26,308 nucleotides of DNA from Lachnospiraceae bacterium (GCA_016282215.1 JAEEKC010000100.1:1-26308), one strand, 5' to 3'. Counted from the stretch's first letter, positions 1 through 9,332 are shown. Notes: generated from the sequence alone by a model not told the origin. Numbers and translations: made by a program.

Positions 1-1
1 G

Positions 2-169
2 GGCAGTAATTCAAGCAGCAGTTCGGGCAGTAATTCAAGCAGCAGCTCGGGCAGTAATTCAAGCAGCAGCTCCGGCAGTAATTCAAGCAGCAGCTCCGGC
101 AGTAATTCAAGCAGCAGCTCGGGCAGTAATTCAAGCAGTAGTTTGGGCAGTAATTCAAGCAGCAATTCG
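2..169 (+). repeat. In-frame 24-bp tandem repeat, seven copies, array continues upstream
   Basis: Seven consecutive 24-bp units each begin GGCAGTAATTCAAGCAG and encode GSNSSSSS or a near variant. The first five differ only at the serine codons near the unit end; the sixth and seventh have decayed (SSL and SNS endings). The array begins outside the window, so total copy number is unknown. It gives the surface protein a flexible, hydrophilic, potentially glycosylated stalk, and its near identity makes length variation by slippage likely. Confidence 0.95.
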
Positions 170-1300
170 AGCAGCAGCTCAAATAACAGCAGCGGCAGCA
201 GTAACCGCAGCGATGATGATCTGGGAAGCCGCAGCAGCCAAGGCCAAAGCGACAGTCGTTATGAGAACGGATCGGACAGTGTTTCTGTATCCGGAAACGG
301 GACGGAGGATATCCAGGATCAGGGGACGGGAATCCCGGAATGGTCACAGGAACTGATCAATGCAGCCAATACGGCAGGCACGACGAATATCGTGACCGGT
401 GATGCCAGTACCATCGACATGGAATATGTGGGCGAGCTGGATAATTTTACAGGCGCACCGATCGATGCAATGGTGGTGGCAGGAGAGGTTCCCGAAGGAA
501 GAGTGAAAATTACCGATACCATGTCCTATGACATGGATCAGGATGAATATATTTATACCTCACCCAGATTTGGTGTGGAAGTAAAAAGCAATGTAGCAGA
601 CGGTATGGTGGTCAGGGAACCGGTATGGATCGAGGCACCCGAGGGTGTGAAGCTGACGGTCTATGTGAACGGGATCAAGCCCGAGGAACCGGATCTTTCC
701 AGGCTGATGTATATCGGCAGCTATGTGATCCGGCTCGGTTCGGAGTCTACCACAGAAGAATTGTTTACCTTTACTGTAGTCGGTGGTGTGACCGGACGAT
801 TGAACTACTATGCCATACCGGAAGGGTTTTTGGCAGATGAGGTCCTGCTGGACGGCAGGAATGTGACAACGACACATACCCGTGTGGAAATGCTCAAAGA
901 GGGCGATTATAAGATCCGGTATAAATGCCCGATCACTACGAGGGATTATACGTTATCGGTTAAGGTGGATCATACGCCGCCGATGCTGAAGTTCACGGGA
1001 CTGATGGAAAACAATACGGCCAGACGGCCGGTAAGTTATACGGGACTGGGCGAGGGAGAAAGCGTGACCATCCTTCGCAACGGAACCAAAATGGAAGAAC
1101 CTGCAAACCATACGCTGACGAAAATGGGCGATTATGTGGCGCTTGTGAAGGATCAGGCAGGAAACGAAACCCGGTACGAGTTTACGATCCTGATGTATCT
1201 CGGTGCACAGGGGCTGGTATTTTTCTGTGTGATCGTACTGTTTGCGGCAGCGGCAGGCATTTATATGTACCTGCAAAGAAAGAGGATGCGGATCAGATAA
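2..1300 (+). CDS. Surface protein with Ser-rich repeats, Ig-like segments and C-terminal membrane anchor (5' partial)
   Basis: The frame is open from the first base, so the gene starts upstream; 432 residues are visible. A TTG at 143 lies inside the repeat array and is not a credible start. The visible order is seven Gly-Ser-Asn-Ser repeats, a polar Ser/Asn/Asp linker to about residue 110, then beta-rich sequence. The last segment carries DHTPP and later GDYVALVKDQAGNETRYEF, the pattern of bacterial Ig-like domains, where an aromatic-rich strand ends in D-x-AGN. A hydrophobic helix (GLVFFCVIVLFAAAAGIYMY) and a basic tail, KRMRIR, close the protein, so most of it should lie outside the membrane with the C-terminus in the cytoplasm. 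The next gene starts one base after the stop, implying co-transcription. Function is unknown; a structural or adhesive role for the neighbouring membrane complex is inference. Confidence 0.85.
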   Translation, partial: GSNSSSSSGSNSSSSSGSNSSSSSGSNSSSSSGSNSSSSSGSNSSSSLGSNSSSNSSSSSNNSSGSSNRSDDDLGSRSSQGQSDSRYENGSDSVSVSGNGTEDIQDQGTGIPEWSQELINAANTAGTTNIVTGDASTIDMEYVGELDNFTGAPIDAMVVAGEVPEGRVKITDTMSYDMDQDEYIYTSPRFGVEVKSNVADGMVVREPVWIEAPEGVKLTVYVNGIKPEEPDLSRLMYIGSYVIRLGSESTTEELFTFTVVGGVTGRLNYYAIPEGFLADEVLLDGRNVTTTHTRVEMLKEGDYKIRYKCPITTRDYTLSVKVDHTPPMLKFTGLMENNTARRPVSYTGLGEGESVTILRNGTKMEEPANHTLTKMGDYVALVKDQAGNETRYEFTILMYLGAQGLVFFCVIVLFAAAAGIYMYLQRKRMRIR

Positions 1301-1301
1301 G

Positions 1302-2987
1302 ATGACAGTTGTAACAGACGGTTTTGATTTCATGACATTACTGACACAGATCAAGTATGTGATCGCAGCCGCACTCTGCGCGCTGCTCAGGGCCGTTTAT
1401 GCCATTTTCCGCGTGATCGAAGGTTCGCTGACCGTGGTCTATCAGGGAGATGAAAAAAGCCTTGCCAGCGTTTTCTTTTCCCACAGGACGGTAGCCAACC
1501 TGTATTTTGTCATGTGTCTTGTCGGCGTGGTTTTTGCCCTGGTCATCGGTGTGACATCGATCATCCGGAAAAGGCTGGATGTAGACGAGATGAAGCAGCT
1601 TTCCGTGAAGCAAATGCTGAAAAGCTTTTTCGGAAGCGTCTTGTTTATGGCAGCTCTGACTTTTGGTATGACGCTGATCCTGTTTTTATCGTCTGTGGCA
1701 TTGGAACAGATATCCGCCCGGCTTCGGGCAAACGGCGCGATCGGGAAAAAGCAGGAGAGAGACTTTACCGACGCCGAGATCGCAGCCATGGCAAGAAGCC
1801 TTTCCACCATCGGGAATTATTCCTTCAATGTGACACATAATAACCGGTTTAATTTAAATGCATGTTTTAATGACATCCGTCCGGATATGGAATATCTGCA
1901 AAAACAGGGTGTGTTTGATTATAACTATCCTACCAGGAATGAAGACGGAGATGAGATCCACACCTGGCAGAATGTTTTGCAGAAGATCGCATTTTCCCAG
2001 AGTCTGTCACAGAATGTGGATGTGGATATCTATTACGAAGGCATGAACAAGGCACTGCTTGAGGCCATGGAGATCATCCATACGGACAAGGATTTTCATG
2101 CGCTCAAGACGTTTACGCAGGAGCAGATCCCCGGCGACAGCATCGGAGGAGAGGTGTATCTGGACCGGATCTGTTTTCTGATGGGGACCATGGACGGTGC
2201 CATCAATGAAGAATACAACAAAAAGCCCGGTCTGTTTGACGGTCTGCGTGGTAAATTCTATATCGGCAGCGAAACGGAGGATGGAAATTATTCCGTTTAC
2301 GACAGACAGCAGGTTTTTGCAGGCTTTCATGCAAATAAAATCAGATTTTTGTTCATCGATCTGGCTGCGGCGCTGATCTTTGGCGTGCTCTTTGTGATCG
2401 TCATCGGAACACTGGCGCGGATCTTAAATCTGCTGCTGCTTTACCTGAGCGCCCCTCTGGTTTTTGCAACAGGGACCATGGAAGACGACGGCAGGATCAA
2501 AAAATGGCTGACCGCTTTTGCGGTACAGGCAATTTCGGTCTATGCATCGATCCTGGCAGTGCAGATCGTGCAGCTTTTGATACCCGTTGTGATATCGCCT
2601 GAGCTCTCTCTCTTTGGCGGCGCACTGACGCAGTCGGGATGGAAGTCGCTGGATTATCTGACAAGGCTCCTTCTGATCTTTGTCGGACTGCTCATGGCGC
2701 AAAAAGCGGGAAACCTGGTGTCCGAGGTTTTGGCAAAACTGGCGGGGATCCAGGCGATCAGCTTTTCATCTGTTGTGGAGAGCATCAAAGAGAGAAATAC
2801 AGAAGGATTGATCGCGCTGTCCGGTTTTCGCTTCAAAGACCTGCTGGAGGGTTTTGGGAAAAACGGTAAGAGCGTGACATCGACGGGCGCCCAGCCGGTC
2901 AGCGAAAGCGTTGGCAGCGAGCCGCAGCAGACGGATGATCTGTGGGAAATGCCGGATTCGAGAAGAGGAAGCATGGAATGCATCTGA
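1302..2987 (+). CDS. TrbL/VirB6-like polytopic membrane protein
   Basis: 561 residues from ATG 1302. The frame is open further upstream but would overlap the previous gene, whose stop ends at 1300, so 1302 is preferred; ATG 1332 is an alternative. Hydrophobic segments lie at about residues 18-40, 66-88 and 110-133. They are followed by a roughly 200-residue polar domain, presumably extracytoplasmic, then by segments at about 345-385, 405-432 and 449-470. The final 90 residues are polar and probably cytoplasmic. Number and spacing of helices, and position directly before a PrgI/VirB4 gene, match the TrbL/VirB6-like inner-membrane channel proteins of Firmicutes type IV secretion systems. The family call rests on topology and synteny, not on a signature motif. 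It probably forms the membrane platform on which the VirB4-like protein docks. Confidence 0.75.
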   Translation: MTVVTDGFDFMTLLTQIKYVIAAALCALLRAVYAIFRVIEGSLTVVYQGDEKSLASVFFSHRTVANLYFVMCLVGVVFALVIGVTSIIRKRLDVDEMKQLSVKQMLKSFFGSVLFMAALTFGMTLILFLSSVALEQISARLRANGAIGKKQERDFTDAEIAAMARSLSTIGNYSFNVTHNNRFNLNACFNDIRPDMEYLQKQGVFDYNYPTRNEDGDEIHTWQNVLQKIAFSQSLSQNVDVDIYYEGMNKALLEAMEIIHTDKDFHALKTFTQEQIPGDSIGGEVYLDRICFLMGTMDGAINEEYNKKPGLFDGLRGKFYIGSETEDGNYSVYDRQQVFAGFHANKIRFLFIDLAAALIFGVLFVIVIGTLARILNLLLLYLSAPLVFATGTMEDDGRIKKWLTAFAVQAISVYASILAVQIVQLLIPVVISPELSLFGGALTQSGWKSLDYLTRLLLIFVGLLMAQKAGNLVSEVLAKLAGIQAISFSSVVESIKERNTEGLIALSGFRFKDLLEGFGKNGKSVTSTGAQPVSESVGSEPQQTDDLWEMPDSRRGSMECI

Positions 2988-5900
2988 TACCGGAAAAAAC
3001 GAAAGGAAAAAATGAGCTGATGCTTGGCATCACCATCGGTGATGTGATCGTCAGTCTGATCGCAGCAGTATTGCTTGTGCTCGTGCTGCTTTCTTCCCTG
3101 CCGGGAAGAAGTGTGGTCTGCGTCTGCATTTTGCTCTTTTGCGTGGTCCTTTTGGTGCGTCTTGACGGAGAACCGAATTATCAGGTGCTTTTGAAGATGC
3201 TCCGTTTCTTTGCGCTTCCCGGAAAGTTTGAGCGTGTGTATTCCGACGAGATGCTTATGGATAAAGAAAGCGGAAAAATGCACGAGGAAGTGATCGAGAG
3301 CTACCGCAAGGCCAATGAAGAGCGGATGGAAAGCGAAGGAGAGCAGGAGACAGAAGCGAAAGAAGATCCGGCGCAGGCGCTTTCAGAGGGGGAAGATCCG
3401 AAGGAGACAGAGGAAACAGAAAACGCGAAAGAAGCGACCGGGAATCTTATCGAATCCGGATCAGATGATACAGATTCGAATACAGCTGAGAAGAACGCAG
3501 AAGAATCGGAAGATACACAGGTTTCGATGACCGAAGATACAGAATCGGAAGAGTCTGCGGAGCAGACTAAGTCTCAGGGGCAGACAGGATCTACGGAACA
3601 GGAAGTATCTTCGGATGATGAAAATGCGCCCGCACAGCCACTTTCTAAAGAAGAAAAAAAACGGATCCGTCTCGAGAAAAAAGAAGAAGCAAAGAGGCTA
3701 AGGGAAGAAAAGCGGGAGCAGAAGAAAAAACTCGCGGAAGAGAAGAAGGCAGAAAAAGCACGGATCAAAGCAGAGAAGAAAGCAGCTGCATCCGGCGATG
3801 AGACAGAACAGCCGGCAGAAACCGGCCCCTCCGAAGAAGAAGCAGCGCAGCGTCTTGCAGACGAGCAGCGGATGGAAGAGCTGCTGGAGATCCCTTACGA
3901 TCTGATGGATAAAGAGGAGCGCAGGGAATATAACAAGCTGCTCAAAAAAGAAAAGAAACGTATCAAGCAAGAGCTCAAAGAAGAAAACAAACTCCTGAAA
4001 GAAGAAAAGAAGCAGGAAAAGGCGGAGATCGCAGCAGAGAAAAAACGTCTGAAAGAAGAAAAGAAGGCGCTTCGCAAGCAGATCATGGACGAAGAGGAGA
4101 TCCTGCATTCGAAAACCGCAACCCAGGAAGAGATCGAAGCGGTAAAACAGGTGCGGCAGGAGCGCCAGGCCGAAAAAGAGCGGCAGCAGGCTGAAATAGA
4201 AGAGCAAAAGAGGCTGGAAGAAGAAGAAAAACAAAGAGAGAAAGAAGAGCGGAAAGAAGAAAAGATCAGGGAAGAAAAAATCGATGCTTTTATGGATGAT
4301 ATTTCCGCCTTTACGGATATCCGGGAAGGTTTCCTGGAATTTGCGGATAAATATTACGGAAAAGTGATCGAGATCGAACCCGTTTCCCTGCGTTTTTATG
4401 ATGCAGCCAGCCGCAGAAAGCTGATCGATAAGGGACTCGGAAAAGTGTTTCTGCAGCTTCCGTCTCATCTTGCGGCGAATATCATCAAAATAGAACGACC
4501 GCTTGATCATATGAATTCGCTGATGCTGGAATTTGACAGGCTTGCACAGATCGATGCCTCCTTTGAGGAGGGTCTGCTTAGCGAAAAAGAGTGGCAGGCC
4601 AGGAAAGACCTGCAGCAAAAAAGGATCCGTGTTTTAAAAGATTTAGGGCACCGTAACCGCGTGATGACACCGTTTTATTATCTGGCTCTTTTTGATAAGG
4701 ATAAGCGGAAGCTGGAGAAAAATGCAGAGCAGGCAGCCTTCCATCTTGGCAGCAGCGGGCAAAAAGCGCGCATACTTGATACAAAGCAGCTGGCGATCTT
4801 TTCCAAGTATTGCTGCGGACAGGAATTTGATGAAAAAGAGATTGATAATATCGCTCCGGAGGATTATGCGCAGTGGGCACAGCCGCAGACCGTCCGGTTC
4901 CGTGCATTCTCTACCGAAGTCAATGGTATGGAGTCAGCGGCATTCTGTGTCAGCGGTTATCCGATGATGGCGCATGATGCATATCTGGCCGGTGTTATGA
5001 GCATTCCGGATACGAAAGTTGTTGTAAAATGCACACCCGTGGCATACAGAAGGGCCGTCAGGGATATCGACAGAACGCTCCAGCGGCTTACCGTTTCCTA
5101 CCGGTCATCAACGACTGCTTCGAGGCAGAACCGTCTTGCTGCGCAGATCGAAGTGCTTAAGGCTCTGCAGCAGCGGGTGATGGAAAAACAGGAACGTCTG
5201 ATGGATGTCAATATCTACGTGACAGCCTATGATACGAAGGATGAAAAGGCATCAGAGATGTCATCAGAGGTATCTGAAGAAGGCTTCGCTGTGGATGATA
5301 CCGCTGTCGAAGATGTAGCGATCAGAGGTACGGTTTCCGAAAGCATTTCTGATGAAAACGTAAAAAAGGAAATCTTTAAAAAAGCGAAAAGAACGTCAGA
5401 TGCAGATCCGGAAAAGGAAACCGGTGAAGATGCGGATGACCGGATGATCGTGGATATGATAGACAAGGCGGAGGAGCCTGCAGAAAAAATTTCCGGCGAC
5501 GACCATTCCAAGCGGATGTCCCGGATCGAAAAGCAGCTGCGCCGTATTTGGAAAGAAGAAGGTTTCCGTCTGCGACGGATGGACTTTGATCAGTTTACGG
5601 GTTATGCGGGGAGTCAGGTTTCCGGGTATGATCCGCTGCTGAAGAAAGCAAGGAGCATACCCTGCAATACGCTGGCGGCATCGATCCCCTGGGCCTACCC
5701 GAGGATCTTAGAGGATGGCGGAAGTTTTATCGGCGTTGCGGATCAGGTTCCGGTATTTGTTGACTTTTTCAGACCCGATGAGCAGCAGATCCGGTCCAAT
5801 GTACTGCTTGCCGGAAGAGACAGAAAGCTGACAGGCCAGTTTGCGGAAAACCTGCTGAGCGAGCTGGCGGCAACGGATGCCCGTATTTTTGCATTTGATA

Positions 5901-7507
5901 CGGAAAACAGATTCCGGGATGCTGCCTCTAAAACAGGCGGCAGCATTGTAGCGGCCGATGATACCGCAAAGTGCAGGATTAACCCCTTCCAGATCGTTTT
6001 GCTGCAGAGCGGTGATGAAAAGAAGTCCAGGGTGAGAGACGGTGTAATCGGGGATTTTGCGACCCATCTGTATTTTCTTGACGGATTTTTCAAACTGCTG
6101 TTGAAAGACCTTGAAAGCGATGTGCTCGAATATCTCAGCAGCCTGATCGAAAAAACATATCATGAAAAAGGGATTTATGCGGATACGGATCTGACCATGC
6201 TCAGGCCGGAGGATTATCCCGTATTTGATGATCTGTATGCGCAGATCCAGATGGAATTTGTCTGCGAGAAAAATGAATATCTGCGCAGTATGTTAAAGAG
6301 CCTGGTAAACCATATTTCCAAGTTTGCCGCAGGCGGACGAAACGGCGGGCTCTGGAACGGACCTACGACCTGCTCGTTTGACGGCAGTTTTACTACTTAT
6401 GATTTTTCATCCATGATCGACAGCGGAAATCAGACGCTGGCAGCGGCACAGTTTATGCTGATCCTCAGAATGCTGATGGGAAGCCTGACAGCGCAGGAGG
6501 AAATGTACGAGAAACTGAAGAAGAATGAGGAAGAAAAAGATCAGGCCGAAAAGAACGATGAAAATGAACTCCTTTCCGAAGAGGTACCTCGTCCCTTCTG
6601 GCAAAGACCGGCCATCGTCTGGATCGGACTGGCAGATGAATTTTTAAGCGACCAGGATCCGGCCTTGATCTCTTCTCTTTGGCAGATAGCCAGAAAGCTG
6701 CAAAAAGACGGCGGTATGCTGGTGCTTGATACAAAGAGCCCCGGTGCCTTTGTACAGGGAAAAGAAATGGAAACCGCTTCTTCGGCGCTTTTGGGAGAGT
6801 TTTCTTTCGGTTTCTTCTCCGCTTTGCCGGACGGTGAGCTTACAAGTCTTGACAAACTGCTTTCGCTCAGGGGCGGGATCCGGCCTGAGGAGCAGCAGGT
6901 ACTGCGCAGGCTGACCGGGGATGAGATGGCAGGTTTTGTCCGCAGCAAAGCGAAGTTTATCTTCCATGCTGCATATCCCGATGATACAGCAGTGGATGAG
7001 GACAGAGAGAGTCCGCAGGAAGAAATGATCGCGGAATATATGCCGGAACTTAAGGAGCTGTATGAAGATATGCAGCAAAGAAGAAGGCAGCAGGAAAAAG
7101 CCGCGCAGCAAAAACGCAGTCAGGCGCAGAAAAAAACCGTTCAGGCCGGACATCCGGAAAAAGAAAGATCCGCAGACAAAAAAGATTTGCGTGATCCGGA
7201 TGGTCCGAATGAAGATAAGCTGTTAGCGACGCTGGAACAGATCTTATCAGAGGCAAAAACGAGTGAAGATAAGACAGCAGGGATTGATGAAAATAGTAAG
7301 CATACGCTAACTATTTCACATCAGAATGCCGATCAGATAAAAGCCGGGCCTGCTTGGCAGCAAAGCACAGAAAAGCAGTCTGACATCCGGCTGAAGGGAG
7401 AAAAAGAGAGTACGGATGACGGTGTCAGGGATGCGATCCTGCAGCTGAATGAAACACTGAAGGCAATGCAGCAGTTTATGAGCGGCGGCAACCCGAATAA
7501 TCAGTAA
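2978..7507 (+). CDS. PrgI-VirB4 fusion with degenerate ATPase motifs
   Basis: 1509 residues from ATG 2978, which has AAGAGGA about 9 bases upstream and overlaps the preceding gene by 10 bases; a GTG at 2942 lacks such a site. Residues 1-90 resemble PrgI/VirB3: two adjacent helices, then LDGEPNYQVLLKMLRFF. Residues 100-434 are acidic, then Glu/Lys/Arg-rich with helical or coiled-coil character. Residues 435-750 match the VirB4 N-terminal domain, and 844-1350 match the VirB4 ATPase body in order (SIPCNTLAASIPWAYP, PVFVDFF, INPF). Where VirB4 has a GxxGxGKS/T loop this protein has AGRDRKLTG (residues 945-953), so the P-loop glycines and lysine are lost. A DE pair remains at 1220-1221, but the downstream TQ motif is replaced. 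The tail is Gln/Lys-rich. VirB4 normally powers type IV secretion; here a scaffold or regulatory role is more likely. Confidence 0.85.
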   Translation: MHLIPEKTKGKNELMLGITIGDVIVSLIAAVLLVLVLLSSLPGRSVVCVCILLFCVVLLVRLDGEPNYQVLLKMLRFFALPGKFERVYSDEMLMDKESGKMHEEVIESYRKANEERMESEGEQETEAKEDPAQALSEGEDPKETEETENAKEATGNLIESGSDDTDSNTAEKNAEESEDTQVSMTEDTESEESAEQTKSQGQTGSTEQEVSSDDENAPAQPLSKEEKKRIRLEKKEEAKRLREEKREQKKKLAEEKKAEKARIKAEKKAAASGDETEQPAETGPSEEEAAQRLADEQRMEELLEIPYDLMDKEERREYNKLLKKEKKRIKQELKEENKLLKEEKKQEKAEIAAEKKRLKEEKKALRKQIMDEEEILHSKTATQEEIEAVKQVRQERQAEKERQQAEIEEQKRLEEEEKQREKEERKEEKIREEKIDAFMDDISAFTDIREGFLEFADKYYGKVIEIEPVSLRFYDAASRRKLIDKGLGKVFLQLPSHLAANIIKIERPLDHMNSLMLEFDRLAQIDASFEEGLLSEKEWQARKDLQQKRIRVLKDLGHRNRVMTPFYYLALFDKDKRKLEKNAEQAAFHLGSSGQKARILDTKQLAIFSKYCCGQEFDEKEIDNIAPEDYAQWAQPQTVRFRAFSTEVNGMESAAFCVSGYPMMAHDAYLAGVMSIPDTKVVVKCTPVAYRRAVRDIDRTLQRLTVSYRSSTTASRQNRLAAQIEVLKALQQRVMEKQERLMDVNIYVTAYDTKDEKASEMSSEVSEEGFAVDDTAVEDVAIRGTVSESISDENVKKEIFKKAKRTSDADPEKETGEDADDRMIVDMIDKAEEPAEKISGDDHSKRMSRIEKQLRRIWKEEGFRLRRMDFDQFTGYAGSQVSGYDPLLKKARSIPCNTLAASIPWAYPRILEDGGSFIGVADQVPVFVDFFRPDEQQIRSNVLLAGRDRKLTGQFAENLLSELAATDARIFAFDTENRFRDAASKTGGSIVAADDTAKCRINPFQIVLLQSGDEKKSRVRDGVIGDFATHLYFLDGFFKLLLKDLESDVLEYLSSLIEKTYHEKGIYADTDLTMLRPEDYPVFDDLYAQIQMEFVCEKNEYLRSMLKSLVNHISKFAAGGRNGGLWNGPTTCSFDGSFTTYDFSSMIDSGNQTLAAAQFMLILRMLMGSLTAQEEMYEKLKKNEEEKDQAEKNDENELLSEEVPRPFWQRPAIVWIGLADEFLSDQDPALISSLWQIARKLQKDGGMLVLDTKSPGAFVQGKEMETASSALLGEFSFGFFSALPDGELTSLDKLLSLRGGIRPEEQQVLRRLTGDEMAGFVRSKAKFIFHAAYPDDTAVDEDRESPQEEMIAEYMPELKELYEDMQQRRRQQEKAAQQKRSQAQKKTVQAGHPEKERSADKKDLRDPDGPNEDKLLATLEQILSEAKTSEDKTAGIDENSKHTLTISHQNADQIKAGPAWQQSTEKQSDIRLKGEKESTDDGVRDAILQLNETLKAMQQFMSGGNPNNQ

Positions 7508-7525
7508 ATCAGTACATCATAGATT

Positions 7526-7532
7526 GGGAGGG
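7526..7532 (+). promoter_or_regulatory. Ribosome binding site that fixes the start at 7539
   Basis: GGGAGGG lies six bases before ATG 7539. An in-frame TTG at 7524 overlaps this site and would have none of its own, so the ATG is the real start. Confidence 0.85.
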
Positions 7533-7538
7533 CAAAAC

Positions 7539-9248
7539 ATGGCAAAGGGCGTGAAAGAAAAAACCGATCAGGAACTCAAGCTTAACGGGCTGAAGAACAT
7601 GCTTTACGATCTGCTGGATAAAAAGAGCAGACTGGAGCTGATCGCCGGCATCGGACCGGCGAACCGTAAATCCGTAGAGCAGGAACTGTCAACCGTGGAA
7701 AACAACATCGTTTATATCCAGTCCAAGATGGCGATGACTGAAAAGGAACTGGAACAGACACGGCAGGAAGACAGGGATCAGGAGAAGGAAAAGGATATTT
7801 ATAAGAATAAGCTTGCCTTTATGGTGGTCACCAACGCCAAATACATGGAGGAGCAAAAGAAGAAAGAGCAGGAAGAACGCGAGAAGACGGAGGAGGAGAT
7901 TCAGGAAGAGATCCGCCAGACAGTGGAGCAGCTCTTTGGGGAGCATAAGTTTATTCATGTCACGAAGGATCAGGTGGATGAAATCCTGAATGACAAGGAA
8001 TTTGCCCAGAAAAACTACACGACAAAATTGAAGCATGAAGACATCAGGACTGCGCAGGAGATCCGCAGGATGATGGAACGCGAGATCATCAACAGCGGCA
8101 CGGCCCTGACAGGCGACCAGAAGAAGGATGAAGAAGCATTTATTGAAAAAATGAAGGAGCCCAATGGTTTTGAGATCACGGTGAAAAAGATGAAAGCCGG
8201 GCTGAATTCTTTTAAAGACAGTCCGGAAGATTTAAAGAAGTTTGAAGAGATCTTAGAGAAAGCCGAAGCGATCGCAAAGGAAACCAGGGCCGCGCAGAAT
8301 ATTCTGATCGAAAGTGGCAGGAGCATGCGTGATAACGGTTATAAGATTGCGATGATCGGCAGAGAAAAGGAATTTGTCCGACTGATCCATGAGTTTGCGG
8401 ATCAGTGGGAGAAAAAGATGGATGCTGTCATGGACAAGGCCGCTAAGGATGTAAATGGCGATGTCCTGAATGACGAAGACAATCTTTCCGTTTTGAAAAA
8501 ATATGCGGTAGCCAAGGAGCTGATCTATCATGCTGAGCGGCAGATGCGACTTGATGAAGTGCTCGAGAGGAATAATCATCTGCGTGAGAAGATAGAGAAA
8601 TGGTATATCTACGACAAGATCAAGAATCGTCATCCCCAGAGCAGCAAGGAACTGAAACAGTGGATCAAGGATGAAGAGAAAGCCTGGCTGAAACCCCAGC
8701 GGATCTTAAAGGAATCCGTTTCGAAGGCAAAGGAGACAAACAGTAAGTCGGTAGAGGATACCGGTTCATTTACCATGATCGAAACCCAGACTCTTCTTGA
8801 CCGGATCAATGAACACAGGATCTTTCAGACAAAAGAAAAAGAACGTGCAAAAGAAATCCTTGCGGAAATGATCATTCATGAACTGATCAAGGCAGAGGCT
8901 GATCTGTCGGATGCCAAAAACCGCCCTTATACCACAAGATTTGAACAGAGGGGAACAGAAGAGACCTTCCGTGAAATGGCAAAGGGACTTGTGGCATCGC
9001 CCGATTTTGATCTGATCCTCCGCAAGGTCGGCATCAAAGAAGTGACGCCGGAAAGCTGCGTGAAATTCATGGTCAACGGTCTGGATAAGGAAATCCTGCA
9101 AAAGGGAGCTGATATTCTGAAGGTTCCTTACTGGAGTAAGGAAAAGAAAAAGGAAAAAGCAAAAGAAAAAGCACAGGAGCCTGCGATCGAGTTAGACGGT
9201 AAAGGAAGAAAACGTTCCAGATCCATGACGAATCTGCAGCATTATTAA
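7539..9248 (+). CDS. Soluble charged coiled-coil protein of unknown function
   Basis: 569 residues starting MAKGVKEKTDQ. No signal peptide or membrane helix is visible, so it should be cytoplasmic. Residues 1-130 are almost entirely polar helix with heptad-like Leu/Ile spacing and a run of KEQEEREKTEEE-type sequence. The middle (about 140-480) is mixed alpha-helical with no motif I recognise, and the C-terminus is Lys/Arg-rich, ending KRSRSMTNLQHY. It starts 31 bases after the PrgI-VirB4 gene, and both proteins carry long charged helices, so they may bind each other on the cytoplasmic face of the membrane complex; that is inference. No nucleotide-binding loop, DNA-binding motif or relaxase signature was found. 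Confidence 0.85.
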   Translation: MAKGVKEKTDQELKLNGLKNMLYDLLDKKSRLELIAGIGPANRKSVEQELSTVENNIVYIQSKMAMTEKELEQTRQEDRDQEKEKDIYKNKLAFMVVTNAKYMEEQKKKEQEEREKTEEEIQEEIRQTVEQLFGEHKFIHVTKDQVDEILNDKEFAQKNYTTKLKHEDIRTAQEIRRMMEREIINSGTALTGDQKKDEEAFIEKMKEPNGFEITVKKMKAGLNSFKDSPEDLKKFEEILEKAEAIAKETRAAQNILIESGRSMRDNGYKIAMIGREKEFVRLIHEFADQWEKKMDAVMDKAAKDVNGDVLNDEDNLSVLKKYAVAKELIYHAERQMRLDEVLERNNHLREKIEKWYIYDKIKNRHPQSSKELKQWIKDEEKAWLKPQRILKESVSKAKETNSKSVEDTGSFTMIETQTLLDRINEHRIFQTKEKERAKEILAEMIIHELIKAEADLSDAKNRPYTTRFEQRGTEETFREMAKGLVASPDFDLILRKVGIKEVTPESCVKFMVNGLDKEILQKGADILKVPYWSKEKKKEKAKEKAQEPAIELDGKGRKRSRSMTNLQHY

Positions 9249-9256
9249 GGCTTTTG

Positions 9257-9284
9257 CAGATCAAACGTATCAGATCAAATGTAT
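9257..9284 (+). repeat. Tandem 14-bp direct repeat upstream of the giant exoprotein gene
   Basis: Two abutting copies, CAGATCAAACGTAT and CAGATCAAATGTAT, differ at one base. They sit in the 84-base gap before the secreted-protein gene, 48 bases ahead of its ATG. They could be an operator or a remnant of slippage. No clear -35/-10 pair is visible nearby. Confidence 0.6.
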
Positions 9285-9332
9285 TTGAAGAAATAAAGAG
9301 AAACTGCCGGGCGTAAGAAAGGTTTACGGAGA

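Noticed and set aside
143..145. TTG as the start of the first gene
   Set aside because: It is the last codon of a repeat unit, has no ribosome binding site, and the frame is open to the first base of the window.
1..169. Regular short repeats suggestive of a CRISPR array
   Set aside because: The units abut without spacers, keep a reading frame and encode a Ser-rich stalk.
3698..4618. Long minus-strand open frame rich in Phe and Leu
   Set aside because: It is the complement of the Glu/Lys-rich coding stretch of the PrgI-VirB4 fusion; GAA/AAG-rich codons rarely create stops on the other strand. It has no independent support.
1..9248. Complete integrative conjugative element
   Set aside because: No relaxase, coupling protein, integrase, origin of transfer or attachment repeats are visible, and the VirB4-like protein lacks its P-loop. 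Upstream sequence could change this.
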